Below, piece by piece: positions 50,844-61,500 of a stretch of DNA of 64,000 bases. The position numbers and the translations under genes are program-made. The stretch lies in NCBI RefSeq assembly GCF_029227915.1, contig NC_079885.1, positions 992,001 through 1,056,000 of the forward strand. The letters are read 5' to 3'. The stretch comes from Hydractinia symbiolongicarpus (lineage: Eukaryota; Cnidaria; Hydrozoa; Anthoathecata; Hydractiniidae). Positions within the stretch are counted from its first letter, which is position 1. The number at the start of each line of letters is the position of its first letter. A model generated the notes under the pieces. The model was not told the origin of the DNA. It ran no database searches and saw only the letters and a list, made by a program, of their open reading frames with translations.

Positions 50844-53800
50844 TTAAATTATTATTTCACCACTAAAGCCCATGAGACTTGTAGTTTTTAAAAATGTTTT
50901 CATTTTTGATGAGACGCTGAATAAAAGAAGTTTAATCGCCGCCAAACGAAAACCCGCCATTTCCCGTAAACCCTGGACTCGGCCCGTATAATCAAAAGTA
51001 TACAAAGAAAGTACCCAGGGAGTAAACTCATTTCCCAAACGATTTTTTAAGTTATTATTTCACCACTAAAACGCATGAGACTTGTAGTTTTCAAGAATGT
51101 TTTCATTTTTGATGAGACGCTGAATAAAAGCAGTTTAATCGCTGGCAAACGAAAACCTGCGATTTCCGGTAAATCCCGGACTCGGCCCGTATAGTCAAAA
51201 GTATACAAAGAAAGTACCCAGGGAGTAAACTCATTTCCCGAACGATTTTTTAAATTATATTTTCACCACTAAAACGCATGAGACTTGTAGTTTTTAAAAA
51301 TGTTTTCCTTTTTGATGAGACGCTGAATAAAAGAAGTTTAATCGCCGGCAAACGAAAACCCGCGACTTCCCGTAAATCCCGGACTCGGCCCGTATAGTCA
51401 AAAGTATACAAAGAAAGTACCCAGGGAGTAAACTCATTTCCCGAACGATTTTTTAAATTATATTTTCACCACTAAAACGCATGAGACTTGTAGTTTTCAA
51501 AAATGTTTTCATTTTTGATGAGACGCTGAATAAAAGAAGTTTAATCGCCGGCAAACGAAAACCCGCCATTTCCCGTAAACCCTGGACTCGGCCCGTATAA
51601 TCAAAAGTATACAAAGAAAGTACCCAGGGAGTAAACTCATTTCCCAAACGATTTTTTAAGTTATTATTTCACCACTAAAACGCATGAGACTTGTAGTTTT
51701 CAAGAATGTTTTCATTTTTGATGAGACGCTGAATAAAAGCAGTTTAATCGCCGGCAAACGAAAACCTGCGATTTCCCGAAAATCCCGGACTCGGCCCGTA
51801 TAGTCAAAAGTATACAAAGAAAGTACCCAGGGAGTAAACTCATTTCCCAAACAATTTTTTAAATTATATTTTCACCACTAAAACGCATGAGACTTGTAGT
51901 TTTCAAAAATGTTTTCATTTTTGATGAGACGCTTAATGAAAGTTGTTTAATGGCCGGCAAACGAAAACCCGCGATTTCCCGTAAATCCCGGACTCGGCTG
52001 GTATAGTCAAAAGTATACAAAGCAAGTACCCAGGGAGTAAACTCATTTCCCGAACGATTTTTTAAATTATATTTTCACCACTAAAACGCATGAGACTTGT
52101 AGTTTTCAAGAATGTTTTCATTTTTGATGAGACGCTGAATAAAAGCAGTTTAATCGCCGGCAAACGAAAACCTGCGATTTCCCGAAAATCCCGGACTCGG
52201 CCCGTATAGTCAAAAGTATACAAAGAAAGTACCCAGGGAGTAAACTCATTTCCCAAACAATTTTTTAAATTATATTTTCACCACTAAAACGCATGAGACT
52301 TGTAGTTTTCAAAAATGTTTTCATTTTTGATGAGACGCTTAATGAAAGTTGTTTAATGGCCGGCAAACGAAAACCCGCGATTTCCCGTAAATCCCGGACT
52401 CGGCTGGTATAGTCAAAAGTATACAAAGCAAGTACCCAGGGAGTAAACTCATTTCCCGAACGATTTTTTAAATTATATTTTCACCACTAAAACGCATGAG
52501 ACTTGTAGTTTTTAAAAATGTTTTCCTTTTTGATGAGACGCTGAATAAAAGAAGTTTAATCGCCGGCAAAAGAAAACCTGCGATTTCCCGTAAATCCCGG
52601 ACTCGGCCCGTATAGTCAAAAGTATAATAAGAAAGTAACCAGGGTGTAAACTCATTTCCCGAACGATTTTTTAAATTATTATTTCACCACTAAAGCCCAT
52701 GAGACTTGTAGTTTTTAAAAATGTTTTCATTTTTGATGAGACGCTGAATAAAAGAAGTTTAATCGCCGGCAAACGAAAACCCGCCATTTCCCGTAAACCC
52801 TGGACTCGGCCCGTATAATCAAAAGTATACAAAGAAAGTACCCAGGGAGTAAACTCATTTCCCAAACGATTTTTTAAGTTATTATTTCACCACTAAAACG
52901 CATGAGACTTGTAGTTTTCAAGAATGTTTTCATTTTTGATGAGACGCTGAATAAAAGCAGTTTAATCGCTGGCAAACGAAAACCTGCGATTTCCGGTAAA
53001 TCCCGGACTCGGCCCGTATAGTCAAAAGTATACAAAGAAAGTACCCAGGGAGTAAACTCATTTCCCGAACGATTTTTTAAATTATATTTTCACCACTAAA
53101 ACGCATGAGACTTGTAGTTTTTAAAAATGTTTTCCTTTTTGATGAGACGCTGAATAAAAGAAGTTTAATCGCCGGCAAACGAAAACCCGCGACTTCCCGT
53201 AAATCCCGGACTCGGCCCGTATAGTCAAAAGTATACAAAGAAAGTACCCAGGGAGTAAACTCATTTCCCAAACGATTTTTTAAGTTATTATTTCACCACT
53301 AAAACGCATGAGACTTGTAGTTTTCAAGAATGTTTTCATTTTTGATGAGACGCTGAATAAAAGCAGTTTAATCGCCGGCAAACGAAAACCTGCGATTTCC
53401 CGAAAATCCCGGACTCGGCCCGTATAGTCAAAAGTATACAAAGAAAGTACCCAGGGAGTAAACTCATTTCCCAAACAATTTTTTAAATTATATTTTCACC
53501 ACTAAAACGCATGAGACTTGTAGTTTTCAAAAATGTTTTCATTTTTGATGAGACGCTTAATGAAAGTTGTTTAATGGCCGGCAAACGAAAACCCGCGATT
53601 TCCCGTAAATCCCGGACTCGGCTGGTATAGTCAAAAGTATACAAAGCAAGTACCCAGGGAGTAAACTCATTTCCCGAACGATTTTTTAAATTATATTTTC
53701 ACCACTAAAACGCATGAGACTTGTAGTTTTCAAGAATGTTTTCATTTTTGATGAGACGCTGAATAAAAGCAGTTTAATCGCCGGCAAACGAAAACCTGCG

Positions 53801-55700
53801 ATTTCCCGAAAATCCCGGACTCGGCCCGTATAGTCAAAAGTATACAAAGAAAGTACCCAGGGAGTAAACTCATTTCCCAAACAATTTTTTAAATTATATT
53901 TTCACCACTAAAACGCATGAGACTTGTAGTTTTCAAAAATGTTTTCATTTTTGATGAGACGCTTAATGAAAGTTGTTTAATGGCCGGCAAACGAAAACCC
54001 GCGATTTCCCGTAAATCCCGGACTCGGCTGGTATAGTCAAAAGTATACAAAGCAAGTACCCAGGGAGTAAACTCATTTCCCGAACGATTTTTTAAATTAT
54101 ATTTTCACCACTAAAACGCATGAGACTTGTAGTTTTTAAAAATGTTTTCCTTTTTGATGAGACGCTGAATAAAAGAAGTTTAATCGCCGGCAAAAGAAAA
54201 CCTGCGATTTCCCGTAAATCCCGGACTCGGCCCGTATAGTCAAAAGTATAATAAGAAAGTAACCAGGGTGTAAACTCATTTCCCGAACGATTTTTTAAAT
54301 TATTATTTCACCACTAAAGCCCATGAGACTTGTAGTTTTTAAAAATGTTTTCATTTTTGATGAGACGCTGAATAAAAGAAGTTTAATCGCCGGCAAACGA
54401 AAACCCGCCATTTCCCGTAAACCCTGGACTCGGCCCGTATAATCAAAAGTATACAAAGAAAGTACCCAGGGAGTAAACTCATTTCCCAAACGATTTTTTA
54501 AGTTATTATTTCACCACTAAAACGCATGAGACTTGTAGTTTTCAAGAATGTTTTCATTTTTGATGAGACGCTGAATAAAAGCAGTTTAATCGCTGGCAAA
54601 CGAAAACCTGCGATTTCCGGTAAATCCCGGACTCGGCCCGTATAGTCAAAAGTATACAAAGAAAGTACCCAGGGAGTAAACTCATTTCCCGAACGATTTT
54701 TTAAATTATATTTTCACCACTAAAACGCATGAGACTTGTAGTTTTTAAAAATGTTTTCCTTTTTGATGAGACGCTGAATAAAAGAAGTTTAATCGCCGGC
54801 AAACGAAAACCCGCGACTTCCCGTAAATCCCGGACTCGGCCCGTATAGTCAAAAGTATACAAAGAAAGTACCCAGGGAGTAAACTCATTTCCCGAACGAT
54901 TTTTTAAATTATATTTTCACCACTAAAACGCATGAGACTTGTAGTTTTCAAAAATGTTTTCATTTTTGATGAGACGCTGAATAAAAGAAGTTTAATCGCC
55001 GGCAAACGAAAACCCGCCATTTCCCGTAAACCCTGGACTCGGCCCGTATAATCAAAAGTATACAAAGAAAGTACCCAGGGAGTAAACTCATTTCCCAAAC
55101 GATTTTTTAAGTTATTATTTCACCACTAAAACGCATGAGACTTGTAGTTTTCAAGAATGTTTTCATTTTTGATGAGACGCTGAATAAAAGCAGTTTAATC
55201 GCCGGCAAACGAAAACCTGCGATTTCCCGAAAATCCCGGACTCGGCCCGTATAGTCAAAAGTATACAAAGAAAGTACCCAGGGAGTAAACTCATTTCCCA
55301 AACAATTTTTTAAATTATATTTTCACCACTAAAACGCATGAGACTTGTAGTTTTCAAAAATGTTTTCATTTTTGATGAGACGCTTAATGAAAGTTGTTTA
55401 ATGGCCGGCAAACGAAAACCCGCGATTTCCCGTAAATCCCGGACTCGGCTGGTATAGTCAAAAGTATACAAAGCAAGTACCCAGGGAGTAAACTCATTTC
55501 CCGAACGATTTTTTAAATTATATTTTCACCACTAAAACGCATGAGACTTGTAGTTTTTAAAAATGTTTTCCTTTTTGATGAGACGCTGAATAAAAGAAGT
55601 TTAATCGCCGGCAAACGAAAACCCGCGACTTTCCGTAAATCCCGGACTCGGCCCGTATAGTCAAAAGTATACAAAGAAAGTACCCAGGGAGTAAACTAAT
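50844..55700. repeat. 8/9-monomer higher-order repeat (1624 and 1827 bp)
   Basis: Three copies: about 50,844-52,670 (nine monomers), 52,671-54,294 (eight) and 54,295-55,700 (partial). Markers keep exact spacing: gactcggctg at 51,991, 52,397, 53,615, 54,021 and 55,442. The 1624-bp offset links 51,656 with 53,280, and 3451 bp (17 monomers) links 51,453 with 54,904. Within a unit a dimer (cccgaaaatcc monomer, then cttaatgaaagttg/ggctggtatag monomer) is itself doubled at 406 bp. The eight-monomer copy lacks the monomer seen at 51,453. Confidence 0.93.
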
Positions 55701-58532
55701 TTCCCGAACGACTTTTTAAATTATATTTTCACCACTAAAACGCATGAGACTTGTAGTTTTCAAAAATGTTTTCATTTTTAATGAGACGCTGAATGAAAGA
55801 AGTTTAATCGCCGGCAAAAGAAAACCTGCGATTTCCCGTAAATCCCGTACTCGGCCCGTATACTCAAAAGTATAATAAGAAAGTACCCAGGGTGTAAACT
55901 CATTTCCCGAACGATTTTTTAAATTATTATTTCACCACTAAAGCCCATGAGACTTGTAGTTTTTAAAAATGTTTTCATTTTTGTTGAGACTCTGAATAAA
56001 AGAAGTTTAATCGCCGGCAAACGAAAAACCGCCATTTCCCGTAAACCCTGGACTCGGCCCGTATAATCAAAAGTATACAAAGAAAGTACCCAGGGAGTAA
56101 ACTCATTTCCCAAACGATTTTTTAAGTTATTATTTCACCACTAAAACGCATGAGACTTGTAGTTTTCAAGAATGTTTTCATTTTTGATGAGACGCTGAAT
56201 AAAAGCAGTTTAATCGCCGGCAAACGAAAACCTGCGATTTCCCGTAAATCCCGGACTCGGCCCGTATAGTCAAAAGTATACAAAGAAAGTACCCAGGGAG
56301 TAAACTCATTTCCCAAACGATTTTTTAAATTATATTTTCACCACTAAAACGCATGAGACTTGTAGTTTTCAAAAATGTTTTCATTTTTGATGAGACGCTT
56401 AATGAAAGTTGTTTAATCGCCGGCAAACGAAAACCCGCGATTTCCCGTAAATCCCGGGCTTGGCCCGTATAGTCGAATGTATACAAAGAAAGTACCCTGT
56501 GAGTAAACTCATTTCCGAAACGATTTTTTCAATTATCTTTTCACCACTAAAACGCATGAGACTTGCAGTTTTCAAAAATGTTTTCATTTTTGATGAGACG
56601 CTTAATGAAAGAGGTTTAATCGCCGGCAAACGAAAACCCGCGATTTCCCGTAAATCCCGGACTCGGCCCGTATAGTCAAAAGTATACAAAGAAAGTACCC
56701 AGGGAGTAAACTCATTTCCCGAACGATTTTTTAAATTATTTTTTCACCACTAAAACGCATGAGACTTTTAGTTTTCAGAAATGTTTTCATTTTTGATGAG
56801 ACGCTTAATGAAAGTGGTTTAATCGCCGGCAAACGAAAACCCGCGATTTCCCGTAAATCCCGGGCTTGGCCGGTATAGTCGAATGTATACAAAGAAATTA
56901 CCCTGTGAGTAAACTCATTTCCAAAACGATTTTTTAAATTATCTTTTCAGCACTAAAACGCATGAGACTTGTAGTTTACAAAAATGTTTTCATTTTTGAT
57001 GAGACGCTGAATAAAAGCAGTTTAATCGCCGGCAAACGAAAACCCGCCATTTCCCGTAAACCCCGGACTCGGTCCGTATAATCAAAAGTATACAAAGAAA
57101 GTACCCAGGGAGTAAACTAATTTCCCGAACGACTTTTTAAATTATATTTTCACCACTAAAACGCATGAGACTTGTAGTTTTCAAAAATGTTTTCATTTTT
57201 AATGAGACGCTGAATGAAAGAAGTTTAATCGCCGGCAAAAGAAAACCTGCGATTTCCCGTAAATCCCGTACTCGGCCCGTATACTCAAAAGTATAATAAG
57301 AAAGTACCCAGGGTGTAAACTCATTTCCCGAACGATTTTTTAAATTATTATTTCACCACTAAAGCCCATGAGACTTGTAGTTTTTAAAAATGTTTTCATT
57401 TTTGTTGAGACTCTGAATAAAAGAAGTTTAATCGCCGGCAAACGAAAAACCGCCATTTCCCGTAAACCCTGGACTCGGCCCGTATAATCAAAAGTATACA
57501 AAGAAATTACCCAGGGAGTAAACTCATTTCCCAAACGATTTTTTAAGTTATTATTTCACCACTAAAACGCATGAGACTTGTAGTTTTCAAGAATGTTTTC
57601 ATTTTTGATGAGACGCTGAATAAAAGCAGTTTAATCGCCGGCAAACGAAAACCTGCGATTTCCCGTAAATCCCGGACTCGGCCCGTATAGTCAAAAGTAT
57701 ACAAAGAAAGTACCCAGGGAGTAAACTCATTTCCCAAACGATTTTTTAAATTATATTTTCACCACTAAAACGCATGAGACTTGTAGTTTTCAAAAATGTT
57801 TTCATTTTTGATGAGACGCTTAATGAAAGTTGTTTAATCGCCGGCAAACGAAAACCCGCGATTTCCCGTAAATCCCGGGCTTGGCCCGTATAGTCGAATG
57901 TATACAAAGAAAGTACCCTGTGAGTAAACTCATTTCCGAAACGATTTTTTCAATTATCTTTTCACCACTAAAACGCATGAGACTTGCAGTTTTCAAAAAT
58001 GTTTTCATTTTTGATGAGACGCTTAATGAAAGAGGTTTAATCGCCGGCAAACGAAAACCCGCGATTTCCCGTAAATCCCGGACTCGGCCCGTATAGTCAA
58101 AAGTATACAAAGAAAGTACCCAGGGAGTAAACTCATTTCCCGAACGATTTTTTAAATTATTTTTTCACCACTAAAACGCATGAGACTTTTAGTTTTCAGA
58201 AATGTTTTCATTTTTGATGAGACGCTTAATGAAAGTGGTTTAATCGCCGGCAAACGAAAACCCGCGATTTCCCGTAAATCCCGGGCTTGGCCGGTATAGT
58301 CGAATGTATACAAAGAATTTACCCTGTGAGTAAACTCATTTCCAAAACGATTTTTTAAATTATCTTTTCAGCACTAAAACGCATGAGACTTGTAGTTTAC
58401 AAAAATGTTTTCATTTTTGATGAGACGCTGAATAAAAGCAGTTTAATCGCCGGCAAACGAAAACCCGCCATTTCCCGTAAACCCCGGACTCGGTCCGTAT
58501 AATCAAAAGTATACAAAGAAAGTACCCAGGGA
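55691..58532. repeat. Tandem duplication of a 1421-bp seven-monomer unit
   Basis: Copy 1 is 55,691-57,111 and copy 2 is 57,112-58,532. Shared markers are gtaaactaatttcccg at 55,691 and 57,112, cgactttttaaatt, cccgtactcggcccgtatactc, tgttgagactctgaat and tttcagcactaaaacg, all 1421 bp apart. I saw only scattered single differences, such as aaagaaattaccctg versus aaagaatttaccctg, and aaagaaagtaccc versus aaagaaattaccc. Confidence 0.92.
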
Positions 58533-61500
58533 GTACACTCATTTCCCGAACGATTTTTTAAATTATTTTTTCACCACTAAAACGCATGAGACTTGTAGTT
58601 TTCAAAAATGTTTTCATTTTTGATGAGACGCTGAATGAGAAAATTTTAATCGCCGGCAAACGAAAAACTGCGATTTCCCGTAAATCCCGGACTCGGCCCG
58701 TATAGTCAAAGGTATACAAAGAAAGTATCCAGGGTGTAAACTCATTTCCCGAACGATTTTTTAAATTATTATTTCACCACTAAAGCCCATGAGACTTGTA
58801 GTTTTTAAAAATGTTTTCCTTTTTGATGAGACGCTGAATAAAAGAAGTTTAATCGCCGGCAAACGAAAACCCGCGACTTCCCGTAAATCCCGGACTCGGC
58901 CCGTATAGTCAAAAGAATACAAAGAAAGTACCCAGGGAGTAAACTCATTTCCCGAACGATTTTTTAAATTATTATTTCACCACTAAAGCCCATGAGACTT
59001 GTAGTTTTTAAAAATGTTTTCCTTTTTGATGAGACGCTGAATAAAAGAAGTTTAATCGCCGGCAAACGAAAACCCGCGACTTCCCGTAAATCCCGGACTC
59101 GGCCCGTATAGTCAAAAGAATACAAAGAAAGTACCCAGGGAGTAAACTCATTTCCCGAACGATTTTTTAAATTATATTTTCACCACTAAAAGGCATGAGA
59201 CTTGTAGTTTTCAAAAATGTTTTCATTTTTGATGAGACGCTTAATGAAAGTTGTTTAATCGCCGGCAAACGAAAACCCGCGATTTCCCGTAAATCCCGGA
59301 CTCGGCCGGTATAGTCAAAAGTATACAAAGCAAGTACCCAGGGAGTAAACTCATTTCCCGAACGATTTTTTAAATTATATTTTCACCACTAAAACGCATG
59401 AGACTTGTAGTTTTCAAAAATGTTTTCATTTTTGATGAGACGCTGAATGAAAGAAGTTTAATCGCCGGCAAAAGAAAACCTGCGATTTCCCGTAAATCCC
59501 GTACTCGGCCCGTATAGTCAAAAGTATAATAAGAAAGTACCCAGGGTGTAAACTCATTTCCCGAACGATTTTTTAAATCATTTTTTCACCACTAAAACGC
59601 ATGAGACTTGTAGTTTTCAAGAATGTTTTCATTTTTGATGAGACGCTGAATAAAAGCAGTTTAATCGCCGGCAAACGAAAACCTGCGATTTCCCGTAAAT
59701 CCCGGACTCGGCCCGTATAGTCAAAAGTATACAAAGAAAGTACCCAGGGAGTAAACTCATTTCCCAAACGATTTTTTAAATTATATTTTCACCACTAAAA
59801 CGCATGAGACTTGTAGTTTTCAAGAATGTTTTCATTTTTGATGAGACGCTGAATAAAAGCAGTTTAATCGCCGGCAAACGAAAACCTGCGATTTCCCGTA
59901 AATCCCGGACTCGGCCCGTATAGTCAAAAGTATACAAAGAAAGTACCCAGGGAGTAAACTCATTTCCCAAACGATTTTTTAAATTATATTTTCACCACTA
60001 AAACGCATGAGACTTGTAGTTTTCAAAAATGTTTTCATTTTTGATGAGACGCTTAATGAAAGTTGTTTAATCGCCGGCAAACGAAAACCCGCGATTTCCC
60101 GTAAATCCCGGGCTTGGCCCGTATAGTCGAATGTATACAAAGAAAGTACCCTGTGAGTAAACTCATTTCCGAAACGATTTTTTCAATTATCTTTTCACCA
60201 CTAAAACGCATGAGACTTGCAGTTTTCAAAAATGTTTTCATTTTTGATGAGACGCTCAATAAAAGAGGTTTAATCGCCGGCAAACGAAAACCAGCGATTT
60301 CCCGTAAATCCCGGACTCGGCCCGTATAGTCAAAAGTATACAAAGAAAGTACCCAGGGAGTAAACTCATTTCCCGAACGATTTTTTAAATTATTTTTTCA
60401 CCACTAAAACGCATGAGACTTTTAGTTTTCAGAAATGTTTTCATTTTTGATGAGACGCTTAATGAAAGTGGTTTAATCGCCGGCAAACCAAAACCCGCGA
60501 TTTCCCGTAAATCCCGGGCTTGGCCGGTATAGTCGAATGTATACAAAGAAATTACCCGGTGAGTAAACTCATTTCCAAAACGATTTTTTAAATTATCTTT
60601 TCAGCACTAAAACGCATAAGACTTGTAGTTTACAAAAATGTTTTCATTTTTGATGAGACGCTGAATAAAAGAAGTTTAATCGCCGGCAAACGAAAACCCG
60701 CCATTTCCCGTAAACCCCGGACTCGGACCGTATAATCAAAAGTATACAAAGAAAGTATACAGGGAGTAAATTCATTTCCCGAACGATTTTTTAAATTATT
60801 TTTTCACCACTAAAACGCATGAGACTTGTAGTTTTCAAAAATGTTTTCATTTTTGATGAGACGCTGAATGAGAAAATTTTAATCGCCGGCAAACGAAAAC
60901 CTGCGATTTCCCGTAAATCCCGGACTAGGCCCGTATAGTCAAAAGTATACAAAGAAAGTATCCAGGGTGTAAACTCATTTCCCGAACGATTTTTTAAATT
61001 ATTATTTCACCACTAAAGCCCATGAGACTTGTAGTTTTTAAAAATGTTTTCCTTTTTGATGAGACGCTGAATAAAAGAAGTTTAATCGCCGGCAAACGAA
61101 AACCCGCGACTTCCCGTAAATCCCGGACTCGGCCCGTATAGTCAAAAGTATACAAAGAAAGTACCCAGGGAGTAAACTCATTTCCCGAACGATTTTTTAA
61201 ATTATATTTTCACCACTAAAAGGCATGAGACTTGTAGTTTTCAAAAATGTTTTCATTTTTGATGAGACGCTGAATAAAAAAAGTTTAATCGCCGGCAAAC
61301 GAAAACCTGCGATTTCCCGTAAATCCCGGACTCGGCCCGTATAGTCAAAAGTATAATAAGAAAGTACCCAGGGTGTAAACTCATTTCCCGAACGATTTTT
61401 TAAATTATTATTTCACCACTAAAGCCCATGATTCTTGTAGTTTTTAAAAATGTTTTCATTTTTGATGAGAGGCTGAATAAAAGAAGTTTAATCGCCGGCA

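Noticed and set aside
59573-59767. Recurrent 64-codon minus-strand frame in many domain II and IV monomers as a possible conserved micropeptide
   Set aside because: It persists because the monomer copies are near-identical. Variants include many amino-acid changes and stops, and no promoter or distinct upstream context exists. A dN/dS test over all monomers would be decisive; I expect neutrality.
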